A stretch of DNA of 64,000 nucleotides from Rhizobium leguminosarum (GTDB lineage Bacteria > Pseudomonadota > Alphaproteobacteria > Rhizobiales > Rhizobiaceae). A program made the translations under genes and the position numbers. Below the pieces are notes generated by a model. That model searched no databases. It had not been told where the DNA came from and worked only from the letters and a program-made list of their open reading frames with translations. Below are positions 26,282-35,180 of this stretch, piece by piece (within the stretch, counting starts at the first letter, position 1; each line of letters opens with the position of its first letter). Location of the stretch: assembly GCF_002953715.1 (NCBI RefSeq), contig NZ_CP025014.1, positions 1 through 64,000 on the forward strand, read 5' to 3'.

Positions 26282-27319
26282 TCAGGCCGTCAGCGTGAAA
26301 GCGTCGCTTTCGCCCGGAACGAGTTCCAGCGGCCAGATCCTGTTGCGGGCACCCTGCGGATAGTGATCGGCATAGGCCGGCATGGTGGCGAGCAGTGTTT
26401 CGCCGAGCTGCGCGCCGAGATCGCGCAGCGACATGCGGAAGGACGTCAGCGTCGGCTGCAGGAAATGCGTGCGCGGCTCCTCGCGGAAACCGACGACGGC
26501 GAGGTCGCGGCCGGGCACGACGCCGGCCTCGGCAAGCCGTCGGTAAAGCCCGATCGCCATCAGTTCATGGATCAGGATGATCGCCGTCGGCCGCTGCTCG
26601 ATCATCAGCAATTCGTGGCCGGCCTGATAGCCACCCTGTTCGCTCGACTTGACCCGGATGACGAGGGCCGGGTCGAAGGGGATATCATGCCGTTGCAGCG
26701 CCTGGCGGTAGGCGTCGAGGAAGAGGTAGCCGAGATTGATGTCGGAAGAGGGTGCAGCCACAGCGATCCGCCGGTGGCCTTTGGCGACCAGCCGGTCGAC
26801 GCCGCGCGACGCCACGCCCTCGAAATCGAGGTCCATCCAGGTATAACTGCCGCCCGACGCGCTGCGGCCGAGCGCCACGAAGGGGATGCGGGCCTTTTCC
26901 AGAAGCTCGATGCGCCGGTCGGTACGTCGCGTCGCCGAGATGATCAGCGCGTCGACAAGGCGGCGCGCCACCATGCGCTTCAGATACTCGTGCGGGTCCT
27001 CGTCATCGGGGCAGGGCAGCATGACGAGATCGAGCTTGTGACGGGAAAAGACGCTCTGCAGCCCGTCGGTGACGCCAAGGAAGAAGTCGTCGCTGTTTTC
27101 GACCGTCTCGCGGCTCACCTCGAGCATCAGCCCGATGACATTGGTCATGCCCTGGCGAAGGCTGCGGCCCGACTGGTTGGCGACGTAACCGAGCTCTTCG
27201 GCGGCGGCGAGCACGCGCCGGCGCGTTTCGTCGTTGACGTCGGGCTTGCCGTTCAGCGCACGGGATACGGTCCCGATCGAAATGTCGAGATGCTCGGCGA
27301 GCTGGCGAATTCCCTTCAT
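26282..27319 (-). CDS. LacI family transcriptional regulator
   Basis: 345 aa. N-terminal LacI HTH with hinge (IRQLAEHLDISIGTVSRALNGKPDV, residues 3-27; AANQSGRSLRQG-like hinge region), then a periplasmic-binding-protein-like effector domain. The longer frame to 27385 would translate the RIME repeat at 27341-27390; the ATG used here has GGGAGGAAG upstream. Effector unknown, probably a sugar or sugar acid. Convergent with the ACS transporter; it may act on that gene or on targets elsewhere. Confidence 0.9.
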   Translation of the reverse strand: MKGIRQLAEHLDISIGTVSRALNGKPDVNDETRRRVLAAAEELGYVANQSGRSLRQGMTNVIGLMLEVSRETVENSDDFFLGVTDGLQSVFSRHKLDLVMLPCPDDEDPHEYLKRMVARRLVDALIISATRRTDRRIELLEKARIPFVALGRSASGGSYTWMDLDFEGVASRGVDRLVAKGHRRIAVAAPSSDINLGYLFLDAYRQALQRHDIPFDPALVIRVKSSEQGGYQAGHELLMIEQRPTAIILIHELMAIGLYRRLAEAGVVPGRDLAVVGFREEPRTHFLQPTLTSFRMSLRDLGAQLGETLLATMPAYADHYPQGARNRIWPLELVPGESDAFTLTA

Positions 27320-27340
27320 CTCAGGCGATCTTCCTCCCCA

Positions 27341-27390
27341 ATGCATGTCGCCCAAAAGTGTGCAGCGGTTTTGGGACAACGACATGCGGC
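27341..27390. repeat. RIME-like palindrome, identical over 47 bp to 4945-4991
   Basis: ATGCATGTCG ... CGACATGC arms with inner CCAAAA / TTTTGG pairing. Exact identity with the copy 22 kb away points to recent spread or gene conversion. It occupies the leader of the LacI gene. Confidence 0.8.
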
Positions 27391-27452
27391 AAATAAAGCG
27401 TCATGCCCCTTCTTGCCACAGGATGGCGCCTGCGAAAAGCCACGCGGAAAGG

Positions 27453-28493
27453 TCAGGGTCTGAAGCTCTGGCGGATGACGAGTTCCGGAATGACGCGTTC
27501 GTAACCTGGAGGCGCATCGGGTTTTTCAAGCCGCCGCTCCATCAGCTCGACGGCGCGCTGCGCCATGGTCAGCGGATCCTGGCGGAAGGTGGTCAGCCTG
27601 TAGCTCAGCCAGGAGGATTCCGGCACGTCGTCGAAGCCGATGACGGCGACGTCCTCGGGGATGCGCAGCCGCGCTTCCAGGCGCACGACATCCATCAGTC
27701 CGAAGGCGATCTGGTCGTTGGCGCAGAAAACGGCGTCGGGCTTTATTGTCTCCGAGAAGAGTGCACGGGCGGCGGCAACACCGCCGTCATAGTCGGAATC
27801 GCCGCCGCGTCCGACGACGACGGATGCGCCGAGCGACTGGGCGGTCGACAGGAAGGCGCTTTCGCGTTCGATGATAGCCGGCGTTCCCGTGTTGGAGCCG
27901 ATGGCCGCCAGACGCCGTCTGCCGCTTTCGTAAAAGGCCGTTGCCGCCTTGCGGGAGGCTTCGGAGTTGCCGGCGCGCACATGGTCGGCGTCGGGTTCCG
28001 AACGACCGATCACGACGAGTGGCTGGCCGTTTCGCTGTGCGAGTTCGAAGAAACTCGCCGGCGGCGAGCCCGACAGGATGATGATCGCCTCGGCACGGTG
28101 GCCGATCAGCATCTTCTGGGCGGCGAGCAGCTCATCTTCCGTCTGGCCGGTGTTGATGAGGATCGGGATGCTGCCGCGCCGGATCAGGGCTTTGGCAAGT
28201 GCAGCGGCCAGATGCGCGCGAAAACCCACTTCCGGCCGGGTCGCGACGATGCCGACGAGGCGGCTCTGATTGGCAAGCACGCCGCGCGCCAGGTCGTTGA
28301 CGTGGTAGCCGAGCTCTTGCGCCGCCCGCAGCACCTTTTCACGCGTCGTCGGAGCGACGCTGGCGCCCGGCGTGAAGGTGCGTGAGACCGCGGAGCGCGA
28401 AACGCCCGCCAATTGCGCGACCTGCTCGGCGCTGACGAACCGCATGCGTTCTTTCTTCGGCGCCTTGCCGTCGTTCACTGGACCATCATTCAT
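27453..28493 (-). CDS. LacI family transcriptional regulator (second copy type)
   Basis: 346 aa from the first ATG. HTH: VSAEQVAQLAGVSRSAVSRTFTPGASV, followed by the hinge region GYHVNDLARGVLANQSRLVG and an effector domain of the LacI/GalR type. It differs clearly from its neighbour downstream (133 bp away, same strand), so this is not a tandem duplication. The start is uncertain: this ATG has only GAAAG upstream, and an ATG at 28445 (MRFVSAEQ) would remove 16 charged residues. Target genes and effector are unknown. Confidence 0.88.
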   Translation of the reverse strand: MNDGPVNDGKAPKKERMRFVSAEQVAQLAGVSRSAVSRTFTPGASVAPTTREKVLRAAQELGYHVNDLARGVLANQSRLVGIVATRPEVGFRAHLAAALAKALIRRGSIPILINTGQTEDELLAAQKMLIGHRAEAIIILSGSPPASFFELAQRNGQPLVVIGRSEPDADHVRAGNSEASRKAATAFYESGRRRLAAIGSNTGTPAIIERESAFLSTAQSLGASVVVGRGGDSDYDGGVAAARALFSETIKPDAVFCANDQIAFGLMDVVRLEARLRIPEDVAVIGFDDVPESSWLSYRLTTFRQDPLTMAQRAVELMERRLEKPDAPPGYERVIPELVIRQSFRP

Positions 28494-28740
28494 CGGCTTT
28501 CAGCTATTCATCGTCTCTGACAGCCGGATGACAAGCGATCGAATGGCAACGAGATTTTTTCGATAAGGGCGATAACCGCAGAATGAGCTGACATGGCGCT
28601 CAACGCAGCCAATGTTCATTGCGGAAAGTGCCGGGGCTGCGGACGAACCTCGGCTGAGGGGGCGAATACGAGCGGCGACGACGAATGATCACGTCACGCC
28701 GCTCGAGAGTTCGGCTCCCGGTGACGGGTTTATGAACCCG

Positions 28741-29058
28741 TTATTCGCAGACGCGGACGGTTTCGGCATGATAGCCGCCATCATAGCGGTTGCGGACATC
28801 GCGGTCCTCATACCAGCATCTCGGCGCCGGTTCGACATAGCGAGGGCCGTCGACATAACGAGGCTCTTCAACGTAGCGAGGGCCGCCGCCATTGGCGATT
28901 GCGCCGCCAATGAGCCCGCCGACAACACCTGCGGCAACGCCGCCGGCGATGATTCGACCGGTGTTATCGTGATGACGGTGGTCGCGGGCGGCAGCAGGCT
29001 GAATGGCCGATCCAACAAGGGCCGTGGCGATCAGCAGGCTGCAAATTGCTCTTTTCAT
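28741..29058 (-). CDS. Small exported glycine-zipper protein
   Basis: 105 aa. Sec signal peptide (residues 1-25, cleavage after AAA), a His/Asp patch (RDHRHHDN), a glycine zipper (GRIIAGGVAAGVVGGLIGGAIANGGG) and a three-fold short repeat (RYVEEP, RYVDGP, RYVEPAP), ending with two Cys. Glycine-zipper segments insert in membranes or oligomerise; the function is unknown. GAGGAGAATATT precedes this ATG, so the longer frame to 29127 is rejected. No operon partner: LacI genes lie downstream and ABC exporter genes are beyond a RIME repeat upstream. Confidence 0.8.
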   Translation of the reverse strand: MKRAICSLLIATALVGSAIQPAAARDHRHHDNTGRIIAGGVAAGVVGGLIGGAIANGGGPRYVEEPRYVDGPRYVEPAPRCWYEDRDVRNRYDGGYHAETVRVCE

Positions 29059-29142
29059 AATATTCTCCTCAGTGGCACTCGCCCCGGATAATAGGCAAAT
29101 GCGGCAGCAAGTCGTTTGTTCGTTCAAACTTTGCGACAGGCG

Positions 29143-29210
29143 TTAATGCATGTCATCCGGGATTAGTGCGCCATGCGTCCTCACGGACGCACAAAGCACG
29201 ATGCGCTAGG
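29143..29210. repeat. RIME-like repeat next to the ABC exporter stop codon
   Basis: Contains AATGCATGTCATCC, as in other copies, and the hairpin TGCGTCC-TCAC-GGACGCA (29174-29191), then AAAGCACGATGCG. The TAG stop of the ABC exporter gene (29206-29208) lies at its edge. Confidence 0.65.
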
Positions 29211-31143
29211 TCGCCGATTGCGTCGCCGTCGTCTCTTCCAGCACGTCTTCGGGAATGTCGTCGAAGGAGGAGTAGTTCAGATTGTAGAGCTTGGAATAGA
29301 GCTTGCCGTTCTTCATTAGCTGGCGGTGATCGCCGCTTTCGATGATTTCGCCGTTCTGCAGCACGATGATGCGGTCTGCCTCGCGGATCGTTGCAAGCCG
29401 GTGGGCTATGACGAGGCCGGTGCGGTTTTCGAGCAGCTTCACCAGCGCTTTCTGGATCAGCATCTCGGTATAACTGTCGATATTGGCCGTCGCCTCATCG
29501 AGCACGAGGATCTTCGCGTCCGCCACCAATGCGCGGGCAAAGCTCAAAAGCTGGCGCTGGCCGAGCGAAAGGTTGCCGCCGCGCTCGCCGAGGACGCTAT
29601 CGTAACCCTCCGGCAGGCGCATGATGAAGTCGTGCGCGCCGACGGCCTTCGCCGCCTCGATCACCTGTTCGCGCGTCGCCTCGAGCTTGTGGTAGCGGAT
29701 GTTTTCGAAAACGGTGCCGGTGAAGAGGAAGGGTTCCTGCAGCACCATGGCGATCTGTGCCCCGAGCGAATCCTGCGTCAGCGCACGCACATCGTGGCCG
29801 CCGACCAGCACTTGACCTTGCTGCACATCGTAAAAGCGATGGATCAGCGACATGCAGCTCGATTTGCCGGACCCTGTCGGCCCGACCAGCGCCACCGTCT
29901 CGCCGGGATTGACCTTGAAGCTGACATGCTTCAGCACCGGATGCTTCGGATTATAGCCGAAGACGACGTCCTTGAATTCCACCGAGCCGTCCATGTCGCG
30001 CGACAGCGCCGTGGCACCAGGCACATCCTTGATGTCGACGGGCACGTCGAGCACTTCGGTCAGCCGCTGGCCGGAAGCCATGGCACGCTGCATCACCGAA
30101 TATTGCAGGGTCAGCGAACGGATTGGGTCGAAGAAGCGCTGAATGTAGAACAGGAAAGCGACGAGCACGCCGACATCGAGCGCCTGGTTGAGAACGCGTG
30201 CGCCGCCGACGACGATGACGAGCGCCATCGCCACGCCGGTCAGGCTATCGACGATCGGCACCATCACCTGGGCATAGCGCGCCGCCGTCAGATGCGTCTT
30301 GAGGTTGGCATGCGCCTTGTCGTCGTAGAGCGTGAAGTTGACACCCTGCCTGTCCATGCTCTGGACGGCACGCACCCCGTGGATCGCTTCGGCGAGTGCG
30401 CCGGCGGCAATCGAATTGGTCTCGTGCGCGGCCATGAAGGATTTGCGCGCCAGCGGCAGCCAGAACAGCCGGACGATGAAGAGCACCGGCAGCACCGAGA
30501 GCGTCAGCAGCCCCAGCTTGAAATCGAGATAGAGCATCACGAAAATGATGCCGAAGAGCAGCACGATGTCGCCGACGGAGAGCACCGAGGTTTCGAGGAA
30601 TTCCTGCATCGAGTTGACGTCGCCCTGCAGGCGCGACATCAGCCGGCCGACCTCGGTCTTGTCCATGAAGGAGAGCGAAACGCGCTGGAGATGCGAAAAC
30701 ATCGCCTTGCGGATATCGAAGAGCACCTCTTCCGCCACACCGCCGACCAGCGTCTCCTGCGCGTAGCTTGCCGCATAGTTGATGAGGATGGCAATCGTGA
30801 AGGCGACGATCGACCAGGCCAGTGCCGAATGGTTGCCGCCCGCCGACATGCCGTGGTCGATGGCATAGCGGATGATCAGCGGGATGGCGAGCTGCATCAT
30901 CGTGAAGGTCAGAACGGCGACGACAGACCAGAGGACCTGGCGGCGATAGGGGTGAACGAAAACCCAGATACGCTTGACGACGTTGCCGTCGAAGGCCTTG
31001 CCGAACATCTCCTCCTCGACGCGCTGCGAACCGACCACCGCCCTCGGCGGGCGGCGTCCATCCTCGCGAACGTCGGGACGCTCGGTTTCCAGTTCCTCGG
31101 CCATGCCATTCCTCCCGCGGCCATCACTTCCGGTGGCCTGCAT
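29206..31143 (-). CDS. ABC exporter half-transporter, subunit with canonical Walker B
   Basis: 645 aa: an N-terminal extension of about 55 residues, a six-span type IV exporter domain (about 60-345) and a C-terminal ATPase. Walker A GPTGSGKSS, Q-loop VLQEPFLF, signature LSLGQRQ (Leu in place of the second-position Gly of LSGGQ), Walker B ILVLDEATANID, H-loop IAHRL. The gene follows the second half-transporter by 87 bp, and motif deviations in the two are complementary, which suggests an asymmetric heterodimer. The substrate is unknown (lipid, drug or peptide). The start is uncertain: an ATG at 31104 (MAEELETE) has GGGAGGA very close. Confidence 0.9.
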   Translation of the reverse strand: MQATGSDGRGRNGMAEELETERPDVREDGRRPPRAVVGSQRVEEEMFGKAFDGNVVKRIWVFVHPYRRQVLWSVVAVLTFTMMQLAIPLIIRYAIDHGMSAGGNHSALAWSIVAFTIAILINYAASYAQETLVGGVAEEVLFDIRKAMFSHLQRVSLSFMDKTEVGRLMSRLQGDVNSMQEFLETSVLSVGDIVLLFGIIFVMLYLDFKLGLLTLSVLPVLFIVRLFWLPLARKSFMAAHETNSIAAGALAEAIHGVRAVQSMDRQGVNFTLYDDKAHANLKTHLTAARYAQVMVPIVDSLTGVAMALVIVVGGARVLNQALDVGVLVAFLFYIQRFFDPIRSLTLQYSVMQRAMASGQRLTEVLDVPVDIKDVPGATALSRDMDGSVEFKDVVFGYNPKHPVLKHVSFKVNPGETVALVGPTGSGKSSCMSLIHRFYDVQQGQVLVGGHDVRALTQDSLGAQIAMVLQEPFLFTGTVFENIRYHKLEATREQVIEAAKAVGAHDFIMRLPEGYDSVLGERGGNLSLGQRQLLSFARALVADAKILVLDEATANIDSYTEMLIQKALVKLLENRTGLVIAHRLATIREADRIIVLQNGEIIESGDHRQLMKNGKLYSKLYNLNYSSFDDIPEDVLEETTATQSAT

Positions 31144-31230
31144 AAGTCACTAACCGTTCCCCTCTTCTTGGGAGCAGAGGGGATATGCCGTTTGCCAGAT
31201 CCGGATGTTTCAGGCCGGATGCATCATGCT

Positions 31231-33084
31231 CTAAGCGCTCAAGGCCTCGTCGCCCGGCCGCACCTGGAGGTCGTAGAGCGCCTTGTAGCGCCCGCCGAGC
31301 GAAAGCAGCGCCGCATGCGTTCCACGCTCGACGATCCGGCCGTCTTCAACGAACAGGATCTGGTCGGCATGCATCAGCGAGCTCAGGCGGTGGGCAACGA
31401 TGATCGTCACGCGGTCGGCGGCATAGCGGCGCATGGCGCTGCGGATGCGCTGCTCGGTGGCCGCATCGATCGCCGCCGTCGAATCGTCGAACACCATCAC
31501 CGCCGGCTTCAGCATCAGCGCGCGGGCGATCGAAAGACGCTGCCGCTGGCCGCCGGACAGTGAAACACCGCGCTCGCCGACGACGGTGCCGTAACCGGTG
31601 GGAAGGCCGAGCACGTAATTGTGCAACTGGGCGCTTTCGCTGGCGCGTTCGATGCGGCTTTCCTTCGCCCACGGATCGCCATAGGCGATGTTGTTTTCGA
31701 TCGTCGTGGTGAACAGGAAGGAATCCTGCTGCACGACGGCCACGGCCCGACGCAGCGATTGCAGCGTCGCCTTGCGGATATCCTGGCCGTCGATCGTGAT
31801 CTTGCCGCTGCTGACGTCGTAAAAGCGGGGAATGAGATGGGCGATCGTCGACTTGCCGCTGCCGGGAGGCCCGACGATGCCGATCGTCTGGCCGCGCCGC
31901 GCTTCGAAAGAGACATCCTGGAGCACGGTGCGCTTTTCCGAACCCGGATAGGCGAAGCTGACATTTTCGAAGCGCAGCACGCCGTCCGTGAGGTTCAGCT
32001 CCTTCGCATCCGGCGCATCCTTGATCGCGATGTCGAGGTCGAGAAGGGCAAAGAGGCGTGAGCCGCAGGTGGAGGCGCGGGCAAAGGCGTTGACCATCAG
32101 GCCGAGTTGGCGCACCGGCATCTGCAGGATAGTCATGAAGGTCAGGAAGGAGGCCAGCGTGCCGACGGTGATCTCGCCCGACATCACCTTGCCGCCGCCG
32201 ACCCAGAGCACCAGGCCCATCGCCGCGAAGAAGGAGAAGGTCATGGCGCTGGTATTGGTGACGCGGATGCCGACGCGCTGATGCGCGAGCGCCAGCGCGT
32301 TCTTCGACGCCGCCTCGAATTTCGACAGCTCGTGGTCCTGTGCGGCAAAGGCGCGCACGACGCGGATGCCGCCGAGATTCTCCTCCATGATGCGGGTCAG
32401 CACCGAAAGCCGCTCCTGCAGATCGAGCCAGGTGGCGCGCAGCCTCAGCTGCGTCACCGAGGAGCGCCAGCCGACGAAGGGCACGAAACTCAGCGCCAGG
32501 AGGCCGAGCACGACATCGGTCGACAGCAGCATATAGGCACCGATGCCGATCAGGATCGACAGCAGGATCATCCGGACGAGTGCGGTGGAGAAATACATGC
32601 GCACGCCTTCGAGATCGAGCAGGCCGACAGTGATCAGGTCGCCGGAATGCACGGTGTCATGAAAGCTGAAGGAGAGCCGCTGGATCTTCTCGTAGCAGGC
32701 CAGCCGCAACTCATAGCCGATGTGATGGCCGACGGCTTCGCTGTAATAGTTCTGGACCATGGTGAAGAGGCCGCGCAGCACGCTGGCGCCGAGCAGCAGC
32801 AATGCCGTGGTCAGCAGCGCGTCCTGTGCCACCAGACCCGCCGCGCCACCGCTCATCGCCATCTGCGTGTGGTCGACCGCCTGACCGAGAAGGCGCGGGA
32901 TCATCAGCTGGAAGGTGGAGGCAACAAGCGTGGCGCCGATCGCAAAGCCGGATTGCCAGGGGTGGCGGAAGGCCATCATGGTGATGCGCACCAATGTGAA
33001 GAGGCCTCGGCCCCAGCCTGCCGCAGTTGCAAGCGCCATCGAAGCCGAAGGCTTCGTCGCGCGTATTAACGCATCGCTGCTCAC
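31231..33084 (-). CDS. ABC exporter half-transporter, subunit with degenerate catalytic site
   Basis: 617 aa from the GTG at 33084, which has GGAAAAAATACC upstream. The longest frame starts at a TTG (33192) and adds 36 residues with no family character; ATG at 33039 is another option. Exporter membrane domain, then ATPase with Walker A GPPGSGKST, Q-loop VVQQDSFLF, normal signature LSGGQRQ, and Walker B VMVFDDSTAAID, in which Asp replaces the catalytic Glu. The Asp change is typical of the inactive site of heterodimeric exporters such as TM287/288. Co-transcribed with the partner gene downstream. Confidence 0.88.
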   Translation of the reverse strand: MSSDALIRATKPSASMALATAAGWGRGLFTLVRITMMAFRHPWQSGFAIGATLVASTFQLMIPRLLGQAVDHTQMAMSGGAAGLVAQDALLTTALLLLGASVLRGLFTMVQNYYSEAVGHHIGYELRLACYEKIQRLSFSFHDTVHSGDLITVGLLDLEGVRMYFSTALVRMILLSILIGIGAYMLLSTDVVLGLLALSFVPFVGWRSSVTQLRLRATWLDLQERLSVLTRIMEENLGGIRVVRAFAAQDHELSKFEAASKNALALAHQRVGIRVTNTSAMTFSFFAAMGLVLWVGGGKVMSGEITVGTLASFLTFMTILQMPVRQLGLMVNAFARASTCGSRLFALLDLDIAIKDAPDAKELNLTDGVLRFENVSFAYPGSEKRTVLQDVSFEARRGQTIGIVGPPGSGKSTIAHLIPRFYDVSSGKITIDGQDIRKATLQSLRRAVAVVQQDSFLFTTTIENNIAYGDPWAKESRIERASESAQLHNYVLGLPTGYGTVVGERGVSLSGGQRQRLSIARALMLKPAVMVFDDSTAAIDAATEQRIRSAMRRYAADRVTIIVAHRLSSLMHADQILFVEDGRIVERGTHAALLSLGGRYKALYDLQVRPGDEALSA

Positions 33085-33703
33085 GGTATTTTTTCCAATA
33101 GATGTGTGGTCGGACGCTGGCCCGAAAAGACGGCAAATCCATGAAGGGATTGATAGCACCTTCACTTTTGCCGATTCCATTTGGGGGTTCAAGTAAAGAA
33201 TTCACCAGTTGGTTATTTTTACGTGAGGTCACCTCGCATCCGGGCGGGAACAATCTGTGCGCGAACGGGTTGCGGCAGGTGAATGTCTAGAGCCGACCGC
33301 TACCGGAGAGAGCCATGCCTCCCAAAGCCCTCGCCCTACGGGCCAGCTGAGGTCGCTGTCGATCTGACGTTTTCGACAATCAATTCGCAGTTCGGGGTGC
33401 AAAGGTCGACCGGATTTCCACGGGATAGTTCTAAATTATGTTATATTTCAATATCTTGAAACGATGTGGCAACAAAGCGCTTGCCACCTGGGTCATTTAG
33501 CGCTTTCATACACTACTAGTTTGATAGACTATGGACGAGCGTGATTGCTCCCCTAGTTCTCTTGCGGGGCCGCTGGTTCGGACCCTGATGCCGCGGCAGG
33601 TGTTGTGAATGGCCGCATGAACCTCATCAACGCGTGAACCGCTGTTTTATGCGTTGAGACCTCGATCGACCCACGGTGCGGATGAAGCCGCAAAGGAGTT
33701 GCG
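33085..33703. other. Long intergenic region, no gene assigned; possible leader or small RNA
   Basis: About 620 bp with no convincing ORF. It changes from GC-rich to A+T-rich (33425-33535) and back. Points seen: a near-consensus EcfG-type motif GGAAC-N16-GGTT (33247-33271, plus strand); a mini-ORF of 11 codons with GGAGAG before it (33322-33357 area); and hairpin-forming GC-rich sequence GGGGCCGC ... GCGGC near 33570-33600. I cannot match it to a known riboswitch or RNA family. Confidence 0.35.
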
Positions 33704-35110
33704 ATGACGGTTCAGGGACTTTTTTCGGCGAGAGCCAATGCGGCGGCACAGATATCAGCCGTACCGCGGATTGCGATCGTCGGGCGCGGCTTTTCCGGCA
33801 TGATGACGGCCATCGCGCTGATGAAGACGGTGCGCGCGCCCTTCCACTTGCAGCTGTTCGATCCGAATTCGTCGGTCAGCGGTGGGCAGGCGCTGGCCTC
33901 GGCCCGCTCCTCGACGATCCTCAACACCCGTGTGCGAGATCTCTCGGTTTCGGTCGGCGACAATGACGATTTCAACGACTGGCTCTGCAGCAATGCCGCC
34001 TTCCGCGCCGCCGTACCGGCCGCCATCCCCGGATTCCGGCAGATCTTCGTGCCGAAGGAAATCTTCAGCGATTATGTCTACCAGCGCTTTTCGGAAGCGC
34101 TGGCCGCGCGCAGGGACATCACCGTCCAGGTCTGCAACGATCCGGTCGTAGCGATCCGCAGGAGCCACGGCAACCGCTTCCTGCTCGAAAGCGCCAATCC
34201 CGCCAATCCGCTGTTCGATACCGTGATCCTCGCCACCGGTTACGGCCTGTCTGCGCCGGATGCCGGTGAGCAGGAGGCTTCGCCGGTCAGGGCCCAGCGC
34301 CTCGTTGCGCGGCCGCATGCGGTACTGCTTGGCAGCGGCATCCGCGTCGTCGACCAGCTGCTGCAGCTGCGCGATTCGGGCTATGCCGGCCAGGTGACGA
34401 TCATTTCCCGGCGCGGTTTCCTGCCGCAGAGCCATACGCCGAATTCCGCCGATCCGGTCTTCCCGGCCGAAGCGCTGCCGCAGAGCCTGCCGGAGATCGT
34501 GCACTTCATCCGTCAAGCCTGTCGCGAGGCGGAGGAAGCGGGGCGAAGCTGGCAATCGGTGATGAACGGCCTGCGGAAACATGCCCGCTCGCTTTGGCGT
34601 TCGCTGCCGGCCCGCGACAAGCATCAGTTCAACCGCCACCTCAGGGCAATCTACGACAGCCATCGCAACCGCCTGCCGGAGGCCATGCACCTGCGGCTGA
34701 AACGCGAGCTTGCCGAAGGCCGCACGGTGCTGCGCCGTGGTCGCGCCGGCCGCCGGGGTCTGAGCGGCCTGTTCTTCACGCCGGCCGGTTCCGCTGCCGA
34801 GGAGGTCATCCATGCTGAGCGCATCATCGATTGCCGCTGTCAGGCGCCAGATCTGTCAGCGCCCTTGATGCAGAGCCTGCTTTCCGCCGGCCTCGCCATG
34901 CCGGACGAGCTCTCGCTGGGGCTCGCGGTCAATGCGCGCGGCGAGCCCTTCCTGGAGGATGGTTCGACCGTCGCCGGGCTCTTTGCTGTCGGCCCGCTGG
35001 GCCTCGGCAGCTTGCCCGATATCGATCTTGTGCCGGAAATCGTCTCGCAGGCCTATGCCGCTGCCGAGCGTGTCGGCGAGAGGTTCTACCCGCAGGTCAA
35101 GGCCGTCTGA
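33704..35110 (+). CDS. FAD/NAD(P)-binding oxidoreductase-like protein
   Basis: 468 aa. Rossmann FAD-binding motif GRGFSGMMTA near residue 27 (IAIVGRGFSGMM), then the NAD_binding_9-type pattern (LFDPNSSVSGGQALASARSSTILNTRVRDLS), ATGYGL in the middle and IDCRCQAPD near the end. The C-terminal VAGLFAVGPLGLGSLPDIDLVPEI is usual for this group. Substrate and partner are unknown; related proteins are annotated only as FAD/NAD(P)-binding. AAAGGAGTT gives a good ribosome-binding site. The EcfG-controlled kinase gene follows after 70 bp, but with its own promoter. Confidence 0.85.
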   Translation: MTVQGLFSARANAAAQISAVPRIAIVGRGFSGMMTAIALMKTVRAPFHLQLFDPNSSVSGGQALASARSSTILNTRVRDLSVSVGDNDDFNDWLCSNAAFRAAVPAAIPGFRQIFVPKEIFSDYVYQRFSEALAARRDITVQVCNDPVVAIRRSHGNRFLLESANPANPLFDTVILATGYGLSAPDAGEQEASPVRAQRLVARPHAVLLGSGIRVVDQLLQLRDSGYAGQVTIISRRGFLPQSHTPNSADPVFPAEALPQSLPEIVHFIRQACREAEEAGRSWQSVMNGLRKHARSLWRSLPARDKHQFNRHLRAIYDSHRNRLPEAMHLRLKRELAEGRTVLRRGRAGRRGLSGLFFTPAGSAAEEVIHAERIIDCRCQAPDLSAPLMQSLLSAGLAMPDELSLGLAVNARGEPFLEDGSTVAGLFAVGPLGLGSLPDIDLVPEIVSQAYAAAERVGERFYPQVKAV

Positions 35111-35127
35111 AAATTTGAGGCTGAATC

Positions 35128-35152
35128 GGAACCATCCGCCTGCCGCGACGTT
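35128..35152 (+). promoter_or_regulatory. EcfG-type (general stress) promoter of the hybrid kinase gene
   Basis: GGAAC (35128-35132), 16 bp, CGTT (35149-35152), an exact consensus match. Predicted start is about 23 nt before the ATG at 35181. Confidence 0.78.
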
Positions 35153-35180
35153 ATAAAGCGCTGGTGACTCCGAGGGGCCG

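Noticed and set aside
28612..29091. Plus-strand ORF of 159 codons
   Set aside because: Opposite the glycine-zipper gene, which has a signal peptide and ribosome-binding site; the plus-strand product has no such features.
29326..31563. Long plus-strand open frame of 745 codons opposite the ABC exporters
   Set aside because: Complement of two secure ABC genes; no recognisable domain.
33322..33357. 11-codon ORF with a ribosome-binding-like GGAGAG
   Set aside because: Too short to support without conservation or expression data; noted only as part of the intergenic region.
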